Assembly: GCA_018882485.1 (NCBI GenBank)
Contig: VERU01000047.1
Coordinates: 1-10,775, forward strand
Source of the DNA: Rhodoferax sp.
Lineage (GTDB): Bacteria > Pseudomonadota > Gammaproteobacteria > Burkholderiales > Burkholderiaceae_C
Direction: 5' to 3'
DNA length: 10,775 nucleotides
Shown here: piece by piece, positions 1 through 7,546 of the stretch
How the letters are laid out: each line of letters starts with the position of its first letter
Position numbering within the stretch: position 1 is the stretch's first letter
Notes under the pieces: model-generated
What the model was told of the DNA's origin: nothing
The model's database searches: none
The model's input: the letters and a program-made list of their open reading frames with translations, nothing else
Made by a program: the position numbers and the translations under genes

Positions 1-846
1 GCCCAGACCCGGCAGGCGCACCCCCTGCATGCGGATGGCGACGGCATCCAGGAAGCCGAACAGCAGACAGGCCCACAAGGCACCCACCGGGTGCCAACGC
101 CCGAAGATCAGCGCCGCCAGGGCCATGAAGCCGCGTCCGGCCGTCATGTTCTGCGAAAACGAGGCATTGAGCGCCAGCACCAGGTAGCTGCCGGCTAGGC
201 CGCACAACAGGCCATTGAGGGTGAGGGCCAGGTAGCGCAGCCGCTGCACCGACACGCCGGCCGCATCGACCATCTGCGGGTTCTCGCCCACGGCACGCAG
301 CCGCAGGCCGAAACGGGTGCGGAACAGCAGCCACCACACGAGGGGCACCAGCGCAAAGGCCAGGTAAACCAGCGCGTCATGGCCCAGCAGGCCCGCAGCC
401 AGGAAGGGCCCGACCGCCGGCCAACCCTGCACCGCAGCCGCCCACCCGGGCACCAGCGGGCCGATGCGCACCCCGGCGCCCACCGGCGGCGTCTGCCCCC
501 CCTGGGCATACCAGGCCACACCCAGCACCACCGTCATGCCGGCGGCGATGATGTTGACGGCCACGCCCGACACCACCTGATCGCCCCCATGGCTGACACA
601 GGCCAGCCCGTGCAGCCACGACAGCGACACCGCCAGGCCCAGCGCCAGGGCCAGCGCCAGCGCGGTCGACCCGTAGCTGGCGCCCGCTGCACCGGCCGCA
701 AAGGCGGCAAACAGCATCTTGCCTTCCAGCCCGATGTCGATCACGCCCGCCCGCTCCGAAAACAGGCCGGCCAGGGCGCACAGCACCAGCGGTGTGGACA
801 TGCGCAAGGTGGAGGCCAGCATGCCGCCCCACAGGGCCTCATCCAT
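1..846 (-). CDS. Nucleoside-type ABC transporter permease, second subunit (partial, 3' end outside window)
   Basis: Inner-membrane permease of the BMP-type nucleoside importer, paired with the permease gene just upstream. The 282 codons present start with MDEALWGGMLAS and remain open to the window edge; relatives such as the YufQ/NupQ type are about 300-320 residues, so roughly the last 20-40 are missing. Visible family signs are SERAGVIDIGLEG at residues 30-42 (the conserved 'IDIGLEG' cytoplasmic loop) and, further on, GGDQVVSGVAVNIIAAG. Several hydrophobic alanine/leucine-rich segments such as LALALALGLAVSLSWL fit membrane helices. The ATG overlaps the end of the upstream permease by 8 bases (ATGGATGA), which implies translational coupling; a GTG directly before this ATG could also be used. 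It resembles branched-chain-amino-acid and sugar permeases more distantly, but the two-permease plus BMP context favours nucleosides. Confidence 0.9.
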   Translation of the reverse strand, partial: MDEALWGGMLASTLRMSTPLVLCALAGLFSERAGVIDIGLEGKMLFAAFAAGAAGASYGSTALALALALGLAVSLSWLHGLACVSHGGDQVVSGVAVNIIAAGMTVVLGVAWYAQGGQTPPVGAGVRIGPLVPGWAAAVQGWPAVGPFLAAGLLGHDALVYLAFALVPLVWWLLFRTRFGLRLRAVGENPQMVDAAGVSVQRLRYLALTLNGLLCGLAGSYLVLALNASFSQNMTAGRGFMALAALIFGRWHPVGALWACLLFGFLDAVAIRMQGVRLPGLG

Positions 847-1954
847 CACGCGCTCCCCCGGCCGCCACGCCCATGCCGGGCAGACGGCGCAACACGGCCG
901 CCACCGGCCGTGCAATGACCACCACCATCGCCCCCGAAAACAGCACGATGAAGCCCTGCAGCATCACCACCATGTCGCGGCTGAAGCCACGCACTTCGAA
1001 CGCCACCTCGGCGCCACCCTGGAACAGGGCCCCGAACAGCAGACTGGCCAGCACGATGCCCAGCGGATGGTTGCGACCCATCAGCGCCACCGCGATGCCG
1101 GTAAAACCCGCCCCGCTGACGTACTCCAGCAGCAGCCGGCGGTTGACACCGGCGATCTCGTTCATGCCCACCAGACCGGCCAGGGCCCCGGAAATCGCCA
1201 TGGCCAGCAGGATCTGGCGGCGGGCCCGGATGCCGGCGTACTCGGCGGCCTGAGGGCTCGATCCCACGGCCCGCAGCCGGTAGCCGGCCCGGGTGTGCCA
1301 CAGAAACAGATAGACGGCCAGTGCCGCTGCCAGCGCGATCAGCAGGCTCAGGTTGAGCGGCGAGGCCGGCCAGTCGATGCCCAGGCCCGCCAGCACCTGC
1401 TGCACCCGGGGCAGGCGGGCCGACTCGGCAAAGCCCGCGCTCTCCACGGCCATGGCGCCGGCCGGACGCAGGTGGTTGACCAGCAGGTACACCAGCAGGC
1501 TGCTGGCGATGAAGTTGAACATGATGGTGGTGATCACCACATGGCTGCCGCGCCAGGCCTGCAGGTACGCCGGCACCAGCGCCCACATCATGCCGAACAG
1601 TGCGCCGGCCAGCAGCATGAGCGGCAGCATCAGCCAGCCTGGCAGGGTGGACCCCAGCCACAGCGCCACCAGACCGGTCCCCAGGCCACCCATGATGGCC
1701 TGGCCCTCGCCGCCGATGTTGAACAGGCCGCCATGGAACGCGACCGACACCGCCAGCCCCGTCAGGATGAAGGTGGTGGTGTAGTACAGGGTGTAGCTGA
1801 TGCCGCGGGCCGACCCGAACGCGCCGTCCAGCAGCACGGCCAGCACCCGCAGCGGATCCTGCCCGACCAGCGCCACCACGCCGGCGGCGGCCAGCAGCGC
1901 CACCGCCAGGCACACCGCCGGCAGCAGCACCAGATCGGCCCAGCGTGGCAGCAT
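839..1954 (-). CDS. Nucleoside-type ABC transporter permease, first subunit
   Basis: Integral membrane subunit (371 aa) of the same importer, similar in layout to YufP/NupP permeases of about 350 residues. It forms the translocation path with the other permease. The protein starts MLPRWADLVLLPAVCLAVALLAAAG, giving a first membrane helix at about residues 7-30. The conserved loop FNIGGEGQAIMGG lies at about residues 78-90 and corresponds to IDIGLEG in the partner permease. Many further hydrophobic stretches follow, for example PLGIVLASLLFGALFQGG near the C-terminus. The chosen ATG shares one base with the stop of the ATPase gene (TGATG), a classical coupling junction. The frame stays open upstream into the ATPase gene, but that extension is arginine/glycine-rich shadow sequence. 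Substrate class is inferred from the family and neighbours; the substrate itself cannot be read from the sequence. Confidence 0.92.
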   Translation of the reverse strand: MLPRWADLVLLPAVCLAVALLAAAGVVALVGQDPLRVLAVLLDGAFGSARGISYTLYYTTTFILTGLAVSVAFHGGLFNIGGEGQAIMGGLGTGLVALWLGSTLPGWLMLPLMLLAGALFGMMWALVPAYLQAWRGSHVVITTIMFNFIASSLLVYLLVNHLRPAGAMAVESAGFAESARLPRVQQVLAGLGIDWPASPLNLSLLIALAAALAVYLFLWHTRAGYRLRAVGSSPQAAEYAGIRARRQILLAMAISGALAGLVGMNEIAGVNRRLLLEYVSGAGFTGIAVALMGRNHPLGIVLASLLFGALFQGGAEVAFEVRGFSRDMVVMLQGFIVLFSGAMVVVIARPVAAVLRRLPGMGVAAGGARDG

Positions 1955-3558
1955 CAGGCTGTGGCCTCCGGCGCGGCGGCCCCGGCAGGCGTACCGGAGG
2001 CGCCCGTCATCAGCAGGCCCAGCCGGGCTTCGGTGCAGTCGGCGATCGGCAGCTCCCCGGTGAAACCGCCCTGGTTCATCACCAGCACACGGTCCGACAG
2101 GGCCAGGATCTCGTCGAGCTCGCTGGAGACCACCAGCACGGCACAGCCGGCATCGCGCAGCGCCCGCAGGCGGGCGTAAATGAATTCGATGGCGCCGATG
2201 TCCACACCCCGTGTGGGCTGCCCCACCAGCAACACGCGCGGCGCCTGACCCAGCTCCCGGGCCAGCACCAGCTTCTGCTGGTTGCCCCCCGAAAACAGGC
2301 TGCTGCGCAGCTCGGCATCGACCGGGCGCACGTCGTACCGGGTCATCATCTCCCGGGTGGCCGCCTTCATCGCGGCATGGGCCAGCCAGCCATGACGGCC
2401 ATAGGCCGGCAGACCGTCGTAGCCCAGCACGGCCGACTCCCAGGCCGGGAAATCCATCACCAGCGCCCGGGCCTGCCGGTCTTCCGGCACATGGGCCAGG
2501 CCGAGGTGGCGCGCAGTGCCGGGATCCAGCCAGCCAGCGGCATCGAAACGCCGGTCGCCCAGCCACAACTCGCCCTGGGCAGGAGCCAGCAGGCCACTGA
2601 GCACATCCAGCAGTTCACTCTGGCCATTGCCGGACACCCCGGCCACCCCGACGATCTCGCCGGCCCGCAGGGTCAGGCCGATATCCCGCAGCCGGGGCAC
2701 ACCCCCGGCGTCACGGACCGACACACCCGACACCCGCAGCAGGGGCAGCACCGGCGGGGCTTCGTGCGCCAGGCGGCCGGTCTGCACCTTGCGCCCGACC
2801 ATGGCCACGGCCAGACCCTCCAGCGACGCCTCGGCGATGGGCAAATCCTGCACCACCCGACCGGCCCGCATCACCGTCACGGCATCGCACAGACGCAACA
2901 CCTCCTTGAGCTTGTGGGTGATCAGCAGGATCGTGCTGCCCTGCTCCCGCAGGCGCCGCAGCACCGCGAACAGTTGCTCGGTTTCCTGCGGCGTCAGCAC
3001 CGCCGTCGGCTCATCGAGGATCAGGATGCGGGCGCCCCGGTACAGCGCCTTCAGGATTTCCAGCCGCTGCCGGTCCCCCACCGTGAGGTTCTGCACCGGC
3101 TGGTCCAGCGGCACCTGCAGGCCGGTGTCCTGCATGAGCTGCTGCAACTGTTGCCGCACCCGCTTCTGGGCCTGCGGCAGGTGCCAGTGCGGTTCGGCAC
3201 CCAGCAGCACGTTGTCGAGGGCGCTCAGGGTATCGACCAGCATGAAGTGCTGGGGCACCATGCCGATGCCCAGCGCAATGGCGTCGTCGGCGTTGCGGAT
3301 CCGAGCCGGACGACCGCCGATGGCGATTTCCCCGGCGTCGGCCTCGTAGAAACCGTAGAGCACCGACATCAGCGTGCTCTTGCCGGCGCCGTTTTCTCCC
3401 ACGATGCCGTGCACGGTGCCGGCACGCACCACCAGATCGACGTCGTCATTGGCCTGCACCGCGCCGAAGCGCTTGCAGATGCCGCGCATGCGCACGGCCG
3501 GCTCGGGCATCGCCCTGTCAGCCGTGGGCTCCTGTGCGATGCCGAGCGCCGCGCTCAC
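1954..3558 (-). CDS. Nucleoside-type ABC transporter ATP-binding protein with two nucleotide-binding domains
   Basis: Cytoplasmic motor protein (534 aa) with two fused ATPase domains, as in sugar/nucleoside importers (YufO/NupO type, usually about 510 aa). Domain 1 has Walker A GENGAGKST at residues 54-62, a signature region LTVGDRQ at 158-164, Walker B ILILDEPT at 178-185 and the switch histidine in LLITHK (H215). Domain 2 has a degenerate Walker A, GVSGNGQSE (307-315, no GKS/T). Its signature LFSGGNQQK (421-429) is intact, and its Walker B is altered, LLVGQPTRGVD, with Gln447 in the catalytic Glu place. To my knowledge this asymmetry is usual in this clade, so it does not mark a broken gene. 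The frame begins with GTG at 3558; an ATG at codon 17 (around 3510) is a possible alternative because neither has a strong ribosome-binding site. The gene follows the binding-protein gene by 34 bases. Confidence 0.93.
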   Translation of the reverse strand: MSAALGIAQEPTADRAMPEPAVRMRGICKRFGAVQANDDVDLVVRAGTVHGIVGENGAGKSTLMSVLYGFYEADAGEIAIGGRPARIRNADDAIALGIGMVPQHFMLVDTLSALDNVLLGAEPHWHLPQAQKRVRQQLQQLMQDTGLQVPLDQPVQNLTVGDRQRLEILKALYRGARILILDEPTAVLTPQETEQLFAVLRRLREQGSTILLITHKLKEVLRLCDAVTVMRAGRVVQDLPIAEASLEGLAVAMVGRKVQTGRLAHEAPPVLPLLRVSGVSVRDAGGVPRLRDIGLTLRAGEIVGVAGVSGNGQSELLDVLSGLLAPAQGELWLGDRRFDAAGWLDPGTARHLGLAHVPEDRQARALVMDFPAWESAVLGYDGLPAYGRHGWLAHAAMKAATREMMTRYDVRPVDAELRSSLFSGGNQQKLVLARELGQAPRVLLVGQPTRGVDIGAIEFIYARLRALRDAGCAVLVVSSELDEILALSDRVLVMNQGGFTGELPIADCTEARLGLLMTGASGTPAGAAAPEATA

Positions 3559-3583
3559 CCGGGGTCCGCTGCGTTCGACCCGG
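3559..3583 (-). other. Imperfect hairpin between the binding-protein and ATPase genes
   Basis: On the plus strand, CCGGGGTC (3559-3566) faces GACCCGG (3577-3583) across a 10-base loop, with one bulged base. In the minus-strand transcript the stem sits directly before the GTG start of the ATPase gene and covers the place where its ribosome-binding site should be. There is no T-run, so it does not look like a full terminator. By analogy with other binding-protein importers it could lower ATPase translation or protect the upstream message; this is inference. Confidence 0.4.
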
Positions 3584-3592
3584 CCGTGGCGA

Positions 3593-4573
3593 TCAGTACT
3601 TGCAGGCGTTGCCGGCCATGTAGTCCACGACCTTGATCTTGCCGCTCAGGATGTCGGCCTTGGCCGCTTCCACCTTCTTCTTCATGTCGGCGGTGACCAG
3701 CTTCTCGTTGTTCTTGTCCATGGCGTAGCCCACGCCGTCTTCCTTCAGGCCGAAGACCGACAGCCCGGGCTTGTGCGATTTGGCCACGTTGTACACCGCC
3801 ACATCGACGCGCTTGAGCATGGACGTCAGCATGGTGCCGGGCTGGATGTGGTTCTGGTTGCTGTCCACGCCGATGGCCAGCTTGCCGCTGTCCTTGGCGG
3901 CCTGGTAGACGCCGATGCCGGTTCCGCCGGCTGCAGCGAACACCACGTCCGCCCCCTTGGCGAACTGCGCCTTGGCCAGCTCACCGCCGCGCGCCGGGTC
4001 GTTCCAGGCCGCACCGGTGGTGCCCGTCATGTTGGCAAACACCTCGGCCTTGGGGTTGGCCCACTTGGCCCCCTGCTCATAGCCGCACTGGAAGCGGCGG
4101 ATCAGCGGAATGTCCATACCGCCCACAAAGCCGACCTTGCCGGTCTTGCTGGCCATGGCCGCCATGGCGCCCACCAGGAAGCTGCCCTCGTGTTCCTTGA
4201 AGACCAGCGACTGCACATTGGGGCCCTTCACCTCGTCGTCGATGATGGCAAAGCTCAGCTTGGGGAACTCCTTGGCCACCTTGTCCACGCTGGAGGCCAT
4301 GCTGAACGACATGGCGATGATGGGGCTGGCCCCCTTCTCGGCCATGCGGCGCAGCGCCTGCTCCCGCTGCGATTCGTTGGCAATCTCGAATTCCAGGTAC
4401 TGCTTGCCGGTTTCCTTCTTCCAGCGTTCCATGCCGTTGTAGGCGGCCTCGTTGAACGACTTGTCGAACTTGCCACCCATGTCGTACACGATGGCGGGTT
4501 CGGCCAGGGCGGACAGGCTGGCGGACAGGGCGGCGGCCAGAAGACCCAGGCGGGCCGTGTTCAGGGTGGTCAT
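3593..4573 (-). CDS. Periplasmic BMP-family substrate-binding protein (PnrA-like) of the nucleoside ABC importer
   Basis: Captures the ligand in the periplasm and delivers it to the permeases. The 326-aa protein starts MTTLNTARLGLLAAALSASLSALA, a typical Sec signal peptide with a predicted cleavage after ALA (24/25). There is no lipobox cysteine, so it should be soluble, unlike lipoprotein members such as Treponema PnrA. Mature BMP-family features are DMGGKFDKSFNEAAYNG (31-47), KVGFVGGMDIPLIRRF (146-161), the aromatic/Asn segment AAWNDP (188-193) and GGTGIGVYQAA (216-226). The only cysteines are C163 and C324, which could form a disulfide in the periplasm. The start was chosen for the signal peptide, although the frame is open up to about 4780; a purine-rich GAGAGAG lies about 6-12 bases upstream. 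It is the first gene of the transporter operon. The BMP family mostly binds nucleosides, and the hydrolase and ribokinase next door support that. Confidence 0.93.
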   Translation of the reverse strand: MTTLNTARLGLLAAALSASLSALAEPAIVYDMGGKFDKSFNEAAYNGMERWKKETGKQYLEFEIANESQREQALRRMAEKGASPIIAMSFSMASSVDKVAKEFPKLSFAIIDDEVKGPNVQSLVFKEHEGSFLVGAMAAMASKTGKVGFVGGMDIPLIRRFQCGYEQGAKWANPKAEVFANMTGTTGAAWNDPARGGELAKAQFAKGADVVFAAAGGTGIGVYQAAKDSGKLAIGVDSNQNHIQPGTMLTSMLKRVDVAVYNVAKSHKPGLSVFGLKEDGVGYAMDKNNEKLVTADMKKKVEAAKADILSGKIKVVDYMAGNACKY

Positions 4574-4641
4574 GGGTGCTCTCTCTGAGTTTGGATGAAA
4601 GGCCGGACGCCATCGGGCGACCGGGGTACAAGCCGGCGGCA

Positions 4642-4650
4642 AGCATAACA
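4642..4650 (-). promoter_or_regulatory. Candidate extended -10 promoter for the transporter operon
   Basis: Read on the minus strand, TGTTATGCT contains a TATGCT -10 hexamer preceded by TGn, the extended -10 motif. It lies in the only AT-rich patch of the divergent intergenic region. The implied start of transcription near 4635 gives a leader of about 60 bases before the binding-protein ATG. No good -35 is seen (the expected place, near 4665-4670, is GC-only), which suggests dependence on an activator. Motif-based call only. Confidence 0.4.
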
Positions 4651-4681
4651 AATCCGCCCCCCGACGCCGCGCCGTCGTCCC

Positions 4682-4687
4682 TACAAT
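4682..4687 (+). promoter_or_regulatory. Candidate -10 element for the ribokinase operon
   Basis: TACAAT at this place matches the -10 consensus TATAAT at 5 of 6 bases and is set in otherwise GC-rich DNA. The implied start near 4694 gives a leader of about 60 bases before the ATG at 4756. No convincing -35 is present about 17 bases upstream. The -35 zone overlaps that of the opposite promoter, so one regulator could control both directions. Confidence 0.4.
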
Positions 4688-4755
4688 GGCCGCAGTTTCG
4701 GAGCGGGGCTGGCCGACTGGAGCCGCCCCGGCCATCAGCGCAGAAAGGCACAGGC

Positions 4756-5640
4756 ATGATTTTTGTGGCCGGCTCGGCAAACCTGGACTTCGTGGTCCGC
4801 GCCGACCATATCCCGGCCCCGGGTGAAACGGTGCTCGGGCGCGACTTCCAGACCTTTCCGGGTGGCAAGGGGGCCAACCAGGCCGTGGCCTGCGCCCGCG
4901 CCGGCGCTGCGCCCACCCACATGCTGGTGGGTCTGGGCCGCGATGCCTTTGCCGTCACCCTGGAAGCGTCGCTGACCGACGCCGGCGTCACCCTGCATGC
5001 GGTGCGTCCGCCGGACTGCCCCACCGGTACCGCCTTCATCTGCGTCTCGGACGGTGGCGAAAACGCCATCACCGTGGCCCCGGGCGCCAACAGCCGCCTG
5101 CAGCCCGGCGACCTGCCGCCGCTGGCGGGCTTCAGCCACCTGCTGATGCAGCTCGAAACCCCCCTGCCCACCGTGGCGGCCTACGCCCGCGCCGCCCGCG
5201 CCCAGGGCCTCACCGTGGTGCTGAACGCGGCGCCGGCGCAGGCGCTGCCGGCCGGACTGCTGGCCGATGTCGACATCCTGATCGTCAACGAGGGCGAGCT
5301 GGCCGCGCTGGCCGGCCCCGACGGCGACCTGGATGCGCAACTGGCGCGCATCGCCGTGCCCACCGTGGTGGTGACCCTGGGCGGCCGCGGCTGCCTGGCC
5401 CGCAGCGGCGGGCAGCGGCTGAGCCAGCCGGCCCATGCCGTGACCACGGTGGATACCACGGGCGCCGGCGACACGTTCTGCGGGGTGCTGGTGGCGGCGC
5501 TGAGCCTGGGCCTGGCGCTGCCCGAGGCCCTGCGCCAGGCCAGCGCCGCCGCGGCACTGGCCTGCACCCGGCTGGGCGCGCAAAGCTCCATCCCCACCGC
5601 GGCCGAAGTCGCCCGGTTTCTGGCGCAACAACCCGCCTGA
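4756..5640 (+). CDS. rbsK: Ribokinase (PfkB family sugar kinase)
   Basis: Phosphorylates ribose to ribose 5-phosphate with ATP in the cytoplasm, feeding the pentose phosphate pathway and PRPP synthesis. The 294-aa protein is close to the family length of about 300. Visible motifs are GSANLD (6-11) and PAPGET (20-25) in the sugar-binding region, the PfkB signature GGKGANQA (36-43), NAAP (157-160), NEGE (178-181) and the C-terminal signature DTTGAGDTF (233-241), whose Asp239 is the catalytic base. The ATG at 4756 is used because the family N-terminus begins right there (MIFVAGSANLDF); AAAGG lies about 10 bases upstream, and the longer open frame upstream is intergenic. It is first in a plus-strand operon, followed after 12 bases by a nucleoside hydrolase that would release its ribose substrate. 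Another PfkB-type sugar kinase is possible, but the motifs and context favour ribokinase. Confidence 0.92.
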   Translation: MIFVAGSANLDFVVRADHIPAPGETVLGRDFQTFPGGKGANQAVACARAGAAPTHMLVGLGRDAFAVTLEASLTDAGVTLHAVRPPDCPTGTAFICVSDGGENAITVAPGANSRLQPGDLPPLAGFSHLLMQLETPLPTVAAYARAARAQGLTVVLNAAPAQALPAGLLADVDILIVNEGELAALAGPDGDLDAQLARIAVPTVVVTLGGRGCLARSGGQRLSQPAHAVTTVDTTGAGDTFCGVLVAALSLGLALPEALRQASAAAALACTRLGAQSSIPTAAEVARFLAQQPA

Positions 5641-5652
5641 GCCCCTCGCACC

Positions 5653-6666
5653 ATGCCTTCACACCCCGCCATGAACCCCCGCAGCCGGCACCGCGTGATC
5701 TTCGATACCGACCCCGGGGTGGACGACGCCATGGCCTTGTACTTTGCACTGGCCCATCCGGACATCGAACTGGTCGGCATCACCACCACCTTCGGCAACG
5801 TTCGGGTGGAGCAGGCGGTGCAGAACGCGCTGTACCTGTGCCAGATCGCCGGCCGGACGGTTCCCGTGGCGCGCGGCCTGGCCAGCCCCTGGGTCAAGCC
5901 CGGCGAGGCGCCGCCCGAACACATCCACGGCGCCGACGGCCTGGGCAACCTGCCCTCGCGCCAGGCGCTTCGAGCGCAGGCCGACCCGCGCAGCGCGGCC
6001 CAGTTCATCGTGGACGCGGCCCGCGAGCGGCCGGGCGAGATCAGCCTGGTGGCCGTGGGGCCCCTGGGCAACCTGGCCGCCGCGCTCAAGCTGGAACCTG
6101 CACTGCCCGGCCTGCTGCGCGGCGTGGTCCTGATGGGGGGCACGGTGCTGGAGCCGGGCAACGTCTCGCCGGTGGCCGAGGCCAACATCTGGAACGACCC
6201 GCACGCCGCCGACATCGTGTTCACCGCCGGCTGGCCGCTGACCATGGTGGGGCTGGATGTGACCCACCGGCTGATCCTGCCGGTGACGCTGTTCCGCGAG
6301 ATCGCGCGGCATCACCAGCATCTGGCCACCGACACGCTGCTGCATGCCGTCGACTTCTACGCGCACTTCTACAGCCAGCGCTTCGCCCATGTGGGCCAGG
6401 TGCACGGCTGCTTCGGCCACGATGTGCTGGCCTTCATCCGGCTGGTGGCGCCCGGTCTGTTTGGCACCGTCAACGGCCCGGTGCGGGTGGCCACCGAGGG
6501 GCCCGCGGCCGGCCAGACCATCCTCAAGCGGCTGCCCGAGCTGCACTACCCCCACCCGGGCTGGGAACCCCATGTGCCCTGCACCGAAGCCTGCATGAGC
6601 GTGGACGCCACCGCCGCCGCCGACCTGTTCCGCCAGACCCTGCTGGGCGACTGGCTGACCCGCTGA
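5653..6666 (+). CDS. Inosine-uridine-preferring type nucleoside hydrolase
   Basis: Hydrolyses the N-glycosidic bond of ribonucleosides to a free base and ribose. The protein is 337 aa, against a family norm of about 310-330. The calcium/ribose site is visible as DTDPGVDDA (18-26, with D20, D24 and D25 the expected metal ligands). Further family motifs are GITTTFGN (42-49), VGPLGNLA (135-142), MGGTV (161-165), and the ribose-binding segment GNVSPVAEANIWNDPHAA (169-186). HD at 256-257 in GCFGHDVLAF gives the late His/Asp pair. No signal peptide is seen, so it is cytoplasmic. The start is uncertain: ATG at 5653 or at 5671 (codon 7); neither has a clear ribosome-binding site, and coupling to the ribokinase stop 12 bases upstream is likely. 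Base preference (purine or pyrimidine) cannot be read from the sequence. It sits between the ribokinase and oxygenase genes. Confidence 0.92.
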   Translation: MPSHPAMNPRSRHRVIFDTDPGVDDAMALYFALAHPDIELVGITTTFGNVRVEQAVQNALYLCQIAGRTVPVARGLASPWVKPGEAPPEHIHGADGLGNLPSRQALRAQADPRSAAQFIVDAARERPGEISLVAVGPLGNLAAALKLEPALPGLLRGVVLMGGTVLEPGNVSPVAEANIWNDPHAADIVFTAGWPLTMVGLDVTHRLILPVTLFREIARHHQHLATDTLLHAVDFYAHFYSQRFAHVGQVHGCFGHDVLAFIRLVAPGLFGTVNGPVRVATEGPAAGQTILKRLPELHYPHPGWEPHVPCTEACMSVDATAAADLFRQTLLGDWLTR

Positions 6667-6674
6667 GCCCCGCC

Positions 6675-7520
6675 ATGCACCTGCCTGTCATCGACTTCAC
6701 CGCCCCCGACGCGCCGCAGGCCTTCTGCCGCAGCCTGCATGAAACGGGCTTTGGCGTGCTGGTGCACCACCCGCTGCCCCAGGTCCTGGTGGAAGGCATC
6801 TACGCCGAATGGCAGGCCTTTTTCCGCACCGAGGCCAAGCACCGCTACGCCTTCGATCCCGAACGGCACGACGGCTATTTCTCCACCGCCGTGTCCGAGA
6901 CCGCCAAGAACCACACCCAGCGCGACCTGAAAGAGTTCTTCCACGTCTACCCCTGGGGCCGCTACCCGGCCGAGGTGTCGGACGCCGCGCTGCGCTACCA
7001 CCGCCTGGGCAGCGAGCTGGCCCAGACCCTGCTGGGCTGGGTGGAGACCCATTCGCCGCCCGAGGTGAAGGCGCGCTATTCCATGCCGCTGCCGCGCATG
7101 CTCGAAGGCAGCGACCACACCCTGCTGCGGGTGCTGCACTACCCGCCCCTGACGGGCCTGGAGCCCCCGGGTGCGCTGCGTGCCGCAGCCCATGGCGACA
7201 TCAACCTGCTCACCCTGCTGCCCGCCGCCACCGAGCCAGGGTTGCAGGTGCTGGGGCAGGATGGCGGCTGGCACGACGTGCCCTGCCATTTCGATTACCT
7301 GATCGTCAACATCGGCGACATGCTGGCCGAGGCCTCGGGCCATCACTACCCCTCGACGGTGCACCGGGTGCTCAACCCGACCGGGCCGGACCGGCGGCGC
7401 TCGCGGATCTCATTGCCGCTGTTCCTGCACCCGCGCCGCGATGTCGTGTTGTCCGAGCGCTACACCGTGGGCAGCTACTTCGACGAGCGCATCCGCGAGC
7501 TGCGCAGCACACCCGCCTGA
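6675..7520 (+). CDS. 2-oxoglutarate/Fe(II)-dependent oxygenase, isopenicillin N synthase-like
   Basis: Non-heme iron oxygenase of 281 aa that should couple 2-oxoglutarate decarboxylation to oxidation of an unknown small molecule. The N-terminal part (LPVIDFTAPDAPQAFCRSLHETGFGVLVHH, 3-32) fits the DIOX_N domain. The C-terminal double-stranded helix carries the iron facial triad H173-x-D175 (in AAHGDINLLTLLP) and H230 (in STVHRVLNP). R244-I-S246 is the expected 2-oxoglutarate anchor (RxS). All key residues are intact. It starts 8 bases after the nucleoside hydrolase stop, so it is the third gene of the operon; the frame is open far upstream, but only as a shadow of the hydrolase gene. Fungal thymine 7-hydroxylase belongs to the same broad fold family, so action on a nucleobase is a reasonable guess from context. 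The real substrate is unknown. Confidence 0.88.
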   Translation: MHLPVIDFTAPDAPQAFCRSLHETGFGVLVHHPLPQVLVEGIYAEWQAFFRTEAKHRYAFDPERHDGYFSTAVSETAKNHTQRDLKEFFHVYPWGRYPAEVSDAALRYHRLGSELAQTLLGWVETHSPPEVKARYSMPLPRMLEGSDHTLLRVLHYPPLTGLEPPGALRAAAHGDINLLTLLPAATEPGLQVLGQDGGWHDVPCHFDYLIVNIGDMLAEASGHHYPSTVHRVLNPTGPDRRRSRISLPLFLHPRRDVVLSERYTVGSYFDERIRELRSTPA

Positions 7521-7524
7521 GTGC

Positions 7525-7546
7525 ACCGCCCAGCACGGCGGTTCTT
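7525..7546 (+). terminator. Weak terminator-like hairpin after the oxygenase gene
   Basis: ACCGCC (7525-7530) pairs perfectly with GGCGGT (7537-7542) around a 6-base loop and is followed by a short T-rich tail, TTCTT including the last stem base. It begins 4 bases after the oxygenase stop. The stem is short and the tail is broken by a C, so termination would be partial. Its right arm overlaps the first two bases of the next inverted repeat. Confidence 0.4.

Noticed and set aside
1954..3558. Degenerate second ATP site as a sign of a decayed gene
   Set aside because: The missing Walker A lysine and the Gln in Walker B are, as far as I know, usual for this family, and the signature motif LFSGGNQQK and full length are intact.
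719..3636. Long plus-strand open frames (486 and 563 codons) opposite the transporter genes
   Set aside because: Their translations are low-complexity, rich in Gln, His and Arg, with no recognisable domain. They are antisense shadows of clear ATPase and permease genes in GC-rich DNA.
4574..4780. Upstream extension of the binding protein by 69 residues
   Set aside because: It would bury the clear signal peptide in the interior of the protein and overlap the ribokinase start and both candidate promoters.
5838..6674. Frame upstream of the oxygenase ATG, which would add 279 residues
   Set aside because: It overlaps the nucleoside hydrolase gene in another frame and translates to Arg/Pro/Gly-rich sequence. 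The DIOX_N domain begins at the ATG at 6675.
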